Source of the DNA: a virus
DNA length: 64,000 nucleotides
IMG/VR virus record: IMGVR_UViG_3300014720_000015
Coordinates: 62,001 to 126,000 of that record
Reading direction: 5' to 3' (one strand)
Below, piece by piece: positions 56,208 through 62,768 of the stretch. A program made the translations under genes and the position numbers. The notes below the pieces were generated by a model. The model was not told the DNA's origin. It did not search any database and saw only the letters and a program-made list of their open reading frames with translations. Every line of letters begins with the position of its first letter. Within the stretch, counting starts at the first letter, position 1.

Positions 56208-56245
56208 AATTTAATTTTAAAATTTAAAAACATAAAAAAGATAAT

Positions 56246-56632
56246 ATGACATTAACCGTAGTTTTTTTAGTTCTTATAACCCATTGGTTTGCTGATTTTG
56301 TGTTACAAACTGATAAACAAGCTAAAGGTAAAAGTAATAATTGGCGTGACTTATTAGCGCATACCAGTACATATAGTTCGGTATGGTTACTTGTTAGTTG
56401 TATACTTTTTGGTTTAATGTCAGGTGGACACACAACTAATTGGTACGTATTGAATTCAATAATGTTCACCTTAATCACATTTATATCACATACAGTTACT
56501 GATTATTTTACTAGCAGACTAAACTCAAGGTTGTGGGCAAAAGGTGACGTGCATAATTTTTTTGTTAGCGTTGGTTTTGACCAAGTATTACATTATGTAC
56601 AATTGTTTTTAACCTTAATGCTACTGTTGTGA
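56246..56632 (+). CDS. DUF3307 membrane protein
   Basis: A 128-residue protein with four hydrophobic segments. LITHWFADFVLQTDKQAKGK, HTVTDYFTSRLNSRLW and VGFDQVLHYVQLF are the conserved DUF3307 blocks with His/Asp in membrane helices. Function unknown; found in many phages and bacteria. Confidence 0.8.
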   Translation: MTLTVVFLVLITHWFADFVLQTDKQAKGKSNNWRDLLAHTSTYSSVWLLVSCILFGLMSGGHTTNWYVLNSIMFTLITFISHTVTDYFTSRLNSRLWAKGDVHNFFVSVGFDQVLHYVQLFLTLMLLL

Positions 56633-56647
56633 AATCAAAAAAATTAC

Positions 56648-56655
56648 TATATTTG
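56648..56655 (+). promoter_or_regulatory. -7 promoter element before tRNA-like RNAs
   Basis: TATATTTG, 25-30 nt before the minihelix RNA. Confidence 0.65.
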
Positions 56656-56679
56656 TAAGGTGATTAAAGAAAAAATGTT

Positions 56680-56722
56680 CGATAGGAGTACCTGTCCTAG
56701 CGGTTCGTAACCGCCCTATTGA
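56680..56722 (+). ncRNA. tRNA-like minihelix (acceptor plus T arm)
   Basis: CGATAGG/CCTATTG acceptor, T arm GCGG-TTCGTAA-CCGC, and a 13-nt linker AGTACCTGTCCTA. CCTGTCC in the linker is complementary to GGACAGG at 56764-56770 in the next RNA, so the two may interact. Confidence 0.4.
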
Positions 56723-56730
56723 ATTATAAA

Positions 56731-56821
56731 AACCAAATTAGGAAAGTTACTTGTGGAAAGGACGGACAGGAGGGTGGCCAATACGTAAGGCCTTTGGGGT
56801 TCGAATCCCACGGTTTGGTTT
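56731..56821 (+). tRNA. tRNA-like RNA, Arg (ACG)-like loop
   Basis: Ends AACCAAA/TTTGGTT pair; T-loop TTCGAAT; GGCC-AATACGTAA-GGCC could be an anticodon arm with ACG, similar to the loop of tRNA-Arg(ACG) in operon 1. D arm unclear. May be degenerate. Confidence 0.35.
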
Positions 56822-56832
56822 TTAATAATATT

Positions 56833-56920
56833 GGTTGTGCGGACGCAATGGGCCGTAAACGGTGCAAATCCGTTTAATCAGAGGTGAGAAGCCTCAAGTG
56901 GTTCGTAGCCACCACAACCA
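56833..56920 (+). tRNA. tRNA-like RNA with variable arm
   Basis: Acceptor GGTTGTG/CACAACC, A73; T arm GTGG-TTCGTAG-CCAC; arm AAACGG-TGCAAAT-CCGTTT; variable hairpin GAGG-TGAGAAG-CCTC. Position 33 is not T in the simplest fold, so the isotype is unclear. Confidence 0.45.
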
Positions 56921-56985
56921 CAAAATTAATTTAATATGGGTTTTTTAGCCAAAGGTAAACGAACTGAAAAAAAAAAACATAATTA

Positions 56986-57276
56986 ATGAACAAACTATTA
57001 GCAAGATTAAAAATTGCATTTGATGCATTATTCAATCGTGACCGAATGATGGTCGTATACGTTACCGAAGAAGAATTGACAGGACTATTATCTGGTTCTG
57101 AGGATAGTTTTGAGATGGCAATAACCTACTTTGGGCTGACCGAAGAAATGACAAGATTAATTTTAAGTCACTTAGGTGATAATATCGATAGAGATAAGGA
57201 ATGGGAACGGCTACATGAAAAATACGAGCAATATAAAATCGATAAAGATTTAGAAAAATTCGTTGGTAAATATTAA
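56986..57276 (+). CDS. Hypothetical protein
   Basis: A 96-residue acidic helical protein (NKLLARLKIAFDALFNRDRM start). Unknown function. First of a run of four small genes. Confidence 0.55.
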   Translation: MNKLLARLKIAFDALFNRDRMMVVYVTEEELTGLLSGSEDSFEMAITYFGLTEEMTRLILSHLGDNIDRDKEWERLHEKYEQYKIDKDLEKFVGKY

Positions 57277-57277
57277 C

Positions 57278-57787
57278 ATGAGCTTCAATAATCCAAATCA
57301 TAATGACATAATTAGGTCTAAACCAAAAGACCCATTAAATATGTTAAAGTTTTATTCTAAATCTTACAATAATTTAGCAAAATACGCGGCCAGTCGTAAA
57401 TTAAACCGAAAAGTTAATTTAGATGATTATCAAGTAATTTTTGATGAATTCGTAAAAGACTGGGCTTTCAATCTTATACATAAACCTAAATTAAGAATTA
57501 TACATAAAAAATTAGCTAATCCCGTTTGGTCGTTTGGTTGTTCAATAGGTATCAACGTTCAAGACAGTAGCCGAGAATTTGTAAGAACGATAAACCCTAA
57601 ATTTGAAAAGGTTTTTGAACATAATTATGCTGCATATATCATTAGATACAATCATTTTGATACATATAAAAAATATGCTAGAGAAAATCTAAAGCAATTT
57701 AAATATCGAAAAAGAAGACATTACTTAAGCCCATGGGAAGCTAATCCAGAAAGATGGGCAATTAATAATGTATCAGACAATTTTTAA
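57278..57787 (+). CDS. Basic hypothetical protein
   Basis: A 169-residue, Lys/Arg/Tyr-rich protein (KKYARENLKQFKYRKRRHYL). Unknown function; composition suggests nucleic acid binding. Starts 1 nt after the preceding stop. Confidence 0.55.
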   Translation: MSFNNPNHNDIIRSKPKDPLNMLKFYSKSYNNLAKYAASRKLNRKVNLDDYQVIFDEFVKDWAFNLIHKPKLRIIHKKLANPVWSFGCSIGINVQDSSREFVRTINPKFEKVFEHNYAAYIIRYNHFDTYKKYARENLKQFKYRKRRHYLSPWEANPERWAINNVSDNF

Positions 57788-57797
57788 AATTAAAAAC

Positions 57798-58310
57798 ATG
57801 AAAATAGAAGAATTAAGTTTTTATTTACCGTTTGGGTTATTAGTGGAGTGCCCTTATGATAGTTTTGAAAACATACAGCTATTAACTGGGTTAGCCAAAT
57901 CAGAATTTGAAACTACATACATTGATGTATTAAATATTGATACATTTAAATCACCTGTTGGTAATTATTTTGCGTGGGACGGTGAGAATAATTACGCTAA
58001 GTTTGAGGTTAAACCATTACTATTACCAAAAAGTTATTTGTTGGATGAAATAACTGTTAATGGTGAGACTAATCATCGAATATATTTTATGGTTGAAGGA
58101 AATAGTAATTGCTGTGATGCTCATCGTGAGTGGTTAGAAACCTTTATCGATAATCCAACTCATGGTACCATGTTATTTCATGCACCATTTTTTGTTTTCA
58201 GAGAACTATTATCAGAAAAAATTGATATATTTGGTTTAATTGATTCAGGTGAAGCTATAGATGTAACTAAATTAGAACATAATCCATATGAGTACCAAAA
58301 ACAAGTTTGA
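57798..58310 (+). CDS. Hypothetical protein
   Basis: A 170-residue mixed alpha/beta protein with EGNSNCCDAHREWLETFIDN in the middle (CC-x-A-H, possible metal site). No family recognised. Overlaps the next gene by 23 nt. Confidence 0.55.
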   Translation: MKIEELSFYLPFGLLVECPYDSFENIQLLTGLAKSEFETTYIDVLNIDTFKSPVGNYFAWDGENNYAKFEVKPLLLPKSYLLDEITVNGETNHRIYFMVEGNSNCCDAHREWLETFIDNPTHGTMLFHAPFFVFRELLSEKIDIFGLIDSGEAIDVTKLEHNPYEYQKQV

Positions 58311-58518
58311 CCATAAATATTTTGAAGATTATGACAGTCAACCAATCGGAACCGCACAAAAATGTGAGATATGTCAAAAAACACCATTCTACTTGTATTA
58401 TACCAGTAGAGATATTTTTAACATAAATCATTGTTATAACTGTAATATAAGTGATTGGAAACCAAGAAGTTATTGGTCAAAATTGAAAAGATTAATATGG
58501 TTATGGTTAGAAAATTAA
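58288..58518 (+). CDS. Small zinc-binding-type protein
   Basis: A 76-residue protein with CEICQKTPF and HCYNCNIS, two CxxC pairs forming a likely zinc site, and a Trp/Lys-rich tail. Unknown function. Confidence 0.55.
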   Translation: MSTKNKFDHKYFEDYDSQPIGTAQKCEICQKTPFYLYYTSRDIFNINHCYNCNISDWKPRSYWSKLKRLIWLWLEN

Positions 58519-58560
58519 TTTTTTTTTTTCAAAAGACTTGCATTATTAGAAAACATGTTA

Positions 58561-58568
58561 TATATTTG
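58561..58568 (+). promoter_or_regulatory. Promoter of tRNA operon 4
   Basis: TATATTTG with CTTGCATTATTAGAAAACAT upstream, almost the same sequence as the promoter of operon 2. Confidence 0.8.
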
Positions 58569-58570
58569 TT

Positions 58571-58651
58571 CTGTAAATGATTTGAAGATTCACTTCAGCA
58601 AATTTTAAACTTTATATTTGGATAAAAGAAACTGAATCTGTTTTATTTACA
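58571..58651 (+). ncRNA. Recurrent structured RNA element, copy 4
   Basis: Outer stem TGTAAATGA/TTATTTACA, inner stem AGATTC/GAATCT, then CTTCAGCAAATTT with CAAAT/ATTTG as a further pair. Lies between promoter and leader ORF of operon 4, as in operon 2. Confidence 0.5.
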
Positions 58652-58698
58652 AAAAAATAAACTTTTTAAAACTTAACCATATTTAATTAAAAGAAGTA

Positions 58699-58797
58699 AT
58701 GAAAACTTATACGACATATCAAGGAAAACAGTATCCGCAAGGCACGAAGCCGAGCGAACTGGGCATGTCGTATCTAAACTCATTGTTCTTCTTATGA
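58699..58797 (+). CDS. Leader peptide of tRNA operon 4 (Pro/Gln/Tyr/Thr/Gly/Lys)
   Basis: A 32-codon ORF: MKTYTTYQGKQYPQGTKP then SELGMSYLNSLFFL. Codons 2-18 use only Lys, Thr, Tyr, Gln, Gly and Pro, the six isotypes of the six tRNAs that follow. RNA arm TACGACAT (58710-58717) pairs with ATGTCGTA (58765-58772). CTGGGC (58759-58764) can pair with GCCCAG of the terminator. Confidence 0.85.
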   Translation: MKTYTTYQGKQYPQGTKPSELGMSYLNSLFFL

Positions 58798-58825
58798 TAG
58801 GATAAAAGTATAATAACGATAAGGC

Positions 58826-58861
58826 AAGCCCAGAGGATTAAAAACCTTCTGGGCTTTTTTG
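58826..58861 (+). terminator. Attenuator terminator of tRNA operon 4
   Basis: AAGCCCAGAGG...CCTTCTGGGCTTTTTT. The 5' arm GCCCAG is complementary to CTGGGC in the leader ORF. Confidence 0.9.
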
Positions 58862-58898
58862 TTGCTTGAATTTTAACAACATAAAAAATAAAATTCGT

Positions 58899-58909
58899 GT
58901 TCTTTGACA
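58899..58909 (+). promoter_or_regulatory. boxA-like antitermination element
   Basis: GTTCTTTGACA after the attenuator of operon 4 and before tRNA-Pro. Confidence 0.55.
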
Positions 58910-58995
58910 TCGTGGTAATGAAAAAAAAATAAAACTAGGCGCGGGGGCATTGGAAGCCTCAGTCGGCTGCTGGGAAAAATAATGGGATAGTATAA

Positions 58996-59070
58996 CGGGA
59001 GGTTATGCAGATGGCTATACAACGGTACCTTGGACGTATCGGTTCGTGGGTTCGAATCCCACTCTCCCGA
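58996..59070 (+). tRNA. tRNA-Pro (TGG)
   Basis: Acceptor CGGGAGG/TCTCCCG, A73. Anticodon loop CTTGGAC on GGTAC/GTATC. T arm GTGGG-TTCGAAT-CCCAC. A hairpin ATCCCGACAA/TTGTCGGGAT follows, perhaps for processing. Confidence 0.9.
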
Positions 59071-59107
59071 CATTAATCCCGACAAATTGTCGGGATAATA
59101 ATTAAAT

Positions 59108-59180
59108 TGCCCTGTGGTGTAATTGGGAACACGTCTGTTTTTGAAGCAGAAGAGTCTAGGTTCGAGACCTAGCGGGGCAA
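59108..59180 (+). tRNA. tRNA-Gln (TTG)
   Basis: Acceptor TGCCCTG/CGGGGCA, A73. Anticodon loop TTTTGAA on TCTGT/GCAGA. T arm CTAGG-TTCGAGA-CCTAG. Confidence 0.9.
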
Positions 59181-59256
59181 CTTGACTTTAGAGATAAAGC
59201 GTGATGTCATATTATAGATAACGCACAGGCTCTAATTATAAAAATAATACAAAATA

Positions 59257-59329
59257 GGGGAATCGCCCAGGGTTGGTCGGACGCTCTGTAAAAGCGAACC
59301 GCAATATAGTTCGAGTCTATTGTTCCCCA
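59257..59329 (+). tRNA. tRNA-Tyr (GTA)
   Basis: Acceptor GGGGAAT/GTTCCCC, A73. Anticodon loop CTGTAAA on ACGCT/AGCG. The variable region is shorter than in usual bacterial tRNA-Tyr. Confidence 0.88.
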
Positions 59330-59337
59330 CAATTAAT

Positions 59338-59409
59338 GCACCCATAGTTTAGTTGGGAAAACGGTAGATTTGTAATCTTCAGTCCTCAGTTCAAGCCTGA
59401 GTGGGTGCT
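59338..59409 (+). tRNA. tRNA-Thr (TGT)
   Basis: Acceptor GCACCCA/TGGGTGC, T73. Anticodon loop TTTGTAA. T arm CTCAG-TTCAAGC-CTGAG. Confidence 0.9.
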
Positions 59410-59424
59410 CAGTTGATTTTTTTT

Positions 59425-59495
59425 GCCGCATAGGTGTTACGGCAGCACATCTGACTTCCAATCAGAAGGCGAGAGTTCGACTCTCTCATGCGGCT
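59425..59495 (+). tRNA. tRNA-Gly (TCC)
   Basis: Acceptor GCCGCAT/ATGCGGC, T73. Anticodon loop CTTCCAA on TCTGA/TCAGA. T arm GAGAG-TTCGACT-CTCTC. Confidence 0.9.
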
Positions 59496-59506
59496 CCATT
59501 TTAAAT

Positions 59507-59581
59507 TCCCTCATAGGTTCAATTGGTTTAGACTACTTAACTTTTAATTAAGGGGTGCTGGTTCGAGTCCAGCTGGGGGAA
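59507..59581 (+). tRNA. tRNA-Lys (TTT)
   Basis: Acceptor TCCCTCA/TGGGGGA, A73. Anticodon loop CTTTTAA on CTTAA/TTAAG. T arm GCTGG-TTCGAGT-CCAGC. Last tRNA of operon 4. Confidence 0.9.
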
Positions 59582-59623
59582 CAAAAATTTGTTTATTAAT
59601 AAAATAATTTATATATTTGCTCT

Positions 59624-60034
59624 ATGAAAGATTTAATTAACATTCAATTACAATATAGTGCCGATGTCGCGGAGACAATACAAAAGATACAAGAATTCAC
59701 TTATCGTTGCCAATCCTTTTTCTATGGTCGTAAAATGACTAAGGAACGGAAAATGGAATTCATGACCAATTGGTTAAACAGTATCTTTCACGACAGAGAG
59801 GCCCGAATTATTTTCAGTGAAGAAGTTTGGCAACCTACCGACCCATCCAGCATAGCAAACATTGTACTGTTAGATGCTGGGACTAGAAATATAGGAATTA
59901 ATGGCGTATTTCATGTTTTAATAGATTTTAGGGAAGAAGAAGTCGGTGTAATAAGATTCGGGGGAACTAACCAACCCTTAGACAAAATTAATATTTTTAA
60001 TGTTACTTACAAATATATCAGACCAAAAGATTAA
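59624..60034 (+). CDS. Hypothetical protein
   Basis: A 136-residue protein, helical N-half and beta C-half, no recognised family. TATATTTG-CTCT-ATG: the element begins 12 nt before the start, implying a leaderless mRNA. Confidence 0.6.
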   Translation: MKDLINIQLQYSADVAETIQKIQEFTYRCQSFFYGRKMTKERKMEFMTNWLNSIFHDREARIIFSEEVWQPTDPSSIANIVLLDAGTRNIGINGVFHVLIDFREEEVGVIRFGGTNQPLDKINIFNVTYKYIRPKD

Positions 60035-60101
60035 CTGAATTTAACTGTCACGTAGTCAAAAAAAAAATGTTATTTTTGTATTGTTAACTAAAACTACTTT
60101 T

Positions 60102-60302
60102 ATGACAAAAACAGAATTGATACAGTACAAAAAGGCTACGGCACTAAACGCCATACGAAAACTATATCATCCAAAAACCAAACATTCGTTTACGTACTAT
60201 GAAGGTGAGGGGAGTAAGATGGAACAGATAAGCTATGAAGTTGAGTTCATCGTTCAGCAACTTGAAAAGGATTTAGAAGAAATCAAAAACAATAATAAAT
60301 AA
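60102..60302 (+). CDS. Small hypothetical protein
   Basis: A 66-residue charged protein starting MTKTELIQYKKATALNAIRK. Unknown function. The in-frame upstream start at 60081 is less likely because ATTTTTGTATTG promoter-like sequence lies there. Confidence 0.55.
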   Translation: MTKTELIQYKKATALNAIRKLYHPKTKHSFTYYEGEGSKMEQISYEVEFIVQQLEKDLEEIKNNNK

Positions 60303-60317
60303 TTAAACAACAAACAA

Positions 60318-60899
60318 ATGAAAAATACTTATTTTATTTCAGACCCGCATTTCGGGCACAAAAATATTATTAAATACGCTAATAGACCATTTGAGTCTGT
60401 TGATAATATGAATGAAACCATAATCAAAAACTGGAATAATCTTATTAAGCCGAATGATGAGGTATATATTCTTGGTGATGTCAGTTTGACAAATCAAGAA
60501 GAAACCAATAAGATTCTTAACAGACTTAACGGTAGGTTATATCTGATTAAAGGTAACCATGAGAAGAGCGTTATGTCCAGCAAAGAAAATCGTGATAGAT
60601 TTGAATGGATTAAGGATTACTACGAGTTAAAGTATGAATACAATGGTAAACGTAATATGATTGTAATGTGTCATTATGCCATGAGAGTCTGGAATAAGTC
60701 ACATCACGGTTCATACCACCTTTATGGACACTCACATGACTCATTGGAATATGAACAATGGGGGAAAAGCATGGACGTTGGTATTGATAGTGCTGCCAGA
60801 ATATTAGGCGAATATAGACCATTCACTTTTGATGAGATTGATGGTATTCTCAGTCAAAGAGTCTCGAAGGAAATTGACCATCATGTAGCGGCAAGCTAA
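60318..60899 (+). CDS. Metallophosphoesterase
   Basis: A 193-residue calcineurin-like phosphoesterase of the small phage/YfcE-related type: YFISDPHFGHKNIIKYANRP, VYILGDVSL, LYLIKGNHE, VMCHYAM and LYGHSHD. Substrate unknown. Third or fourth phosphoesterase in the window, not closely similar to the others. Confidence 0.85.
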   Translation: MKNTYFISDPHFGHKNIIKYANRPFESVDNMNETIIKNWNNLIKPNDEVYILGDVSLTNQEETNKILNRLNGRLYLIKGNHEKSVMSSKENRDRFEWIKDYYELKYEYNGKRNMIVMCHYAMRVWNKSHHGSYHLYGHSHDSLEYEQWGKSMDVGIDSAARILGEYRPFTFDEIDGILSQRVSKEIDHHVAAS

Positions 60900-60962
60900 A
60901 ATTAATTTAATGGTTGCCGTTACAAACGAATAATTATTAATAACGGTAAATGTTAAATTAAA

Positions 60963-61562
60963 ATGGAAAGAGTTTTTAAAACAAAGCAAGGTGAAATTGT
61001 TGACGTTATTCAACACACAAAGGACATTTTAGCTGGTCAAAAAGCTATTGGTAACAAAGTTAAAATTTTCATCGGTACAGACTCACAGGACAAGGGCAGT
61101 AAATCAACTTACGCGACCTGTATTTGTTATTGGTACGGTAATGACGTTGAGGTTAAAAAAGGTGAATTTGAATTTAATGGTTATGGTGTTCATTATATAT
61201 ATACCAAAGAAAACATCGCAAGATTAAGGGATACATTTTCAAGGTTATATAAGGAAACCGAATATACCATGGAAATTGCTGAATGGTTTCAAAAAGAATT
61301 CCCTTTATGTGATATAACAATAGATTTGGATTATAATGTTAAACCTAATGCAAAAAGCAACATGCTTGTTGCGGCAACCAAAGGTTGGGCTGAATCAATG
61401 GGTTTGAAAGCGAATATTAAACTTGATTGGGAAGACGACAATACTAAATACATGGTTCAAGTGGCAACCAAAGCCGCTGATAGAGAATGTAGAGGTGGTG
61501 GTAGTAAATCCAGTAATAGAAAAAAATATAGGAAAGAAAAAAAAACCACCAAAAGAACATAA
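60963..61562 (+). CDS. RNase H-like protein (DUF458/YkuK-related)
   Basis: A 199-residue protein. IFIGTDSQDKGSKSTYATCI, DITIDLDYN and LVAATKGWAESMGL match the RNase H-fold YkuK/DUF458 family with acidic residues in place. A Lys/Arg-rich C-tail follows. Possibly an RNase or nuclease. Terminator follows. Confidence 0.7.
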   Translation: MERVFKTKQGEIVDVIQHTKDILAGQKAIGNKVKIFIGTDSQDKGSKSTYATCICYWYGNDVEVKKGEFEFNGYGVHYIYTKENIARLRDTFSRLYKETEYTMEIAEWFQKEFPLCDITIDLDYNVKPNAKSNMLVAATKGWAESMGLKANIKLDWEDDNTKYMVQVATKAADRECRGGGSKSSNRKKYRKEKKTTKRT

Positions 61563-61563
61563 C

Positions 61564-61596
61564 AAAAAAGATTGGAAAATCCAATCTTTTTTTTTT
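61564..61596 (+). terminator. Intrinsic terminator
   Basis: AAAAAAGATTGGA...TCCAATCTTTTTT with a T run just after the DUF458 stop. Confidence 0.9.
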
Positions 61597-61653
61597 GCAA
61601 CATAATTTACTTTTAATCGTTTTGTATTACACTGTATTACAAAAATAAAGATT

Positions 61654-62478
61654 ATGAAGTTAAAAGAATTCGCAAAAAAGGTTAATGGTGTTGGTTTTAT
61701 TGATAAGTCAAATAAAGTTTATGAAGCGCATAATGATGTTTATGACATTTTGGAAGCTCATCGTTTTGTTCAGATAGTTAGTAGTAGGCATGTTGGTGCT
61801 ACGAATATATTGAGTAACTATTGTGTTAATTTTTTGGTTAACAATAATTCAAGTCGTAATGTACTATATATTGCACATCCAAATATGATTGCGTCTAAAT
61901 TTTTTTTTAAAGGTATAAGCGAAAAGCTCAAAAAATATTATGGTGAACAGGTTTATGGCGATTTTGTAACCACGGATAAGTTATCGGAAATTATTGTTAA
62001 TGGTAATTCGTTAAGATTATATTCTGATGTTGGTGTCAAAAGAGACTCTCTTTATGGTATTATTTTTGACAATTTTGAATTCATTAAGGGTGCTGATAAA
62101 CATTATCATGATATTATCGGTTTAATTTCAAACGTTCCAGAATCCAGAGTGATAATATGTGGTAAAACACCAGAATATCTGGGGGTTTTTAAATTAAAGA
62201 CCATACATTGGTCTGAGATTGAATTTTTTGATTCTAAGTGGCGTAAAGATAGGATTAAAAGTATAGGTGAGGACGCTTTTGACGCGGAATTTAATAATCT
62301 ATCGCCAACATATGGGGGTACTAAAGTTAAACAAGTTAATAAGTCAACAAAAGACAAAACACTTCAAGTTAGGGTCGATGCTGATATGTATACTTCGATT
62401 GCCGTTCATTTAATGAATAACGATTTAACATTATCGGATTATATCAGAGGCTTAATCGAATCTGATTTGAAAAAATAG
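61654..62478 (+). CDS. Degenerate terminase-like ATPase fused to ribbon-helix-helix
   Basis: A 274-residue protein. The order of blocks follows the T4 gp17 ATPase domain: FVQIVSSRHVGATNILSNYC at the Walker A place, NVLYIAHPNMIASKFFFKGI, YGIIFDNFEFIKGADKHYHD at Walker B, SRVIICGKTPEY and DSKWRKDRIKSIGEDAF. But the P-loop Lys is missing (GATN in place of GKTT) and Walker B is changed (DNFE). The C-terminal ~45 residues (LQVRVDADMYTSIAVHLMNN, then a helix) look like a ribbon-helix-helix DNA-binding domain. Likely a regulator or decoy, not a motor. Confidence 0.6.
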   Translation: MKLKEFAKKVNGVGFIDKSNKVYEAHNDVYDILEAHRFVQIVSSRHVGATNILSNYCVNFLVNNNSSRNVLYIAHPNMIASKFFFKGISEKLKKYYGEQVYGDFVTTDKLSEIIVNGNSLRLYSDVGVKRDSLYGIIFDNFEFIKGADKHYHDIIGLISNVPESRVIICGKTPEYLGVFKLKTIHWSEIEFFDSKWRKDRIKSIGEDAFDAEFNNLSPTYGGTKVKQVNKSTKDKTLQVRVDADMYTSIAVHLMNNDLTLSDYIRGLIESDLKK

Positions 62479-62501
62479 TTGTATTATTCAAATTTGATTT
62501 A

Positions 62502-62509
62502 TATATTTG
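62502..62509 (+). promoter_or_regulatory. -7 promoter element
   Basis: TATATTTG-TGAC-ATG, 12 nt from element to the start codon at 62514. Confidence 0.7.
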
Positions 62510-62513
62510 TGAC

Positions 62514-62768
62514 ATGAAAAATATAGTAGTAGTAGATATTGATACGGATAGAAAGGATAAACCATTGATTGTTGGTAAGACGGAGGATTTTGTTTTATCA
62601 GAGGATGTTAATGAGCGCAAGGCACAATTATTTGAGGATATTAAGACTTTAACCGAAGGTTTGGCTCAGTTGATTAGGTTATCAGATTTGAATGGTTTTC
62701 ATAAGAAAGAAATCTTGATTGATGCTGTAATCAAACACTTAAATCTCGACCCAAATGCCGATAAATAA
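62514..62768 (+). CDS. Small hypothetical protein
   Basis: An 84-residue protein with a beta start (MKNIVVVDIDTDRKDKPLIV) and helical end. Unknown function; overlaps the HNH gene by 14 nt. Confidence 0.55.
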   Translation: MKNIVVVDIDTDRKDKPLIVGKTEDFVLSEDVNERKAQLFEDIKTLTEGLAQLIRLSDLNGFHKKEILIDAVIKHLNLDPNADK

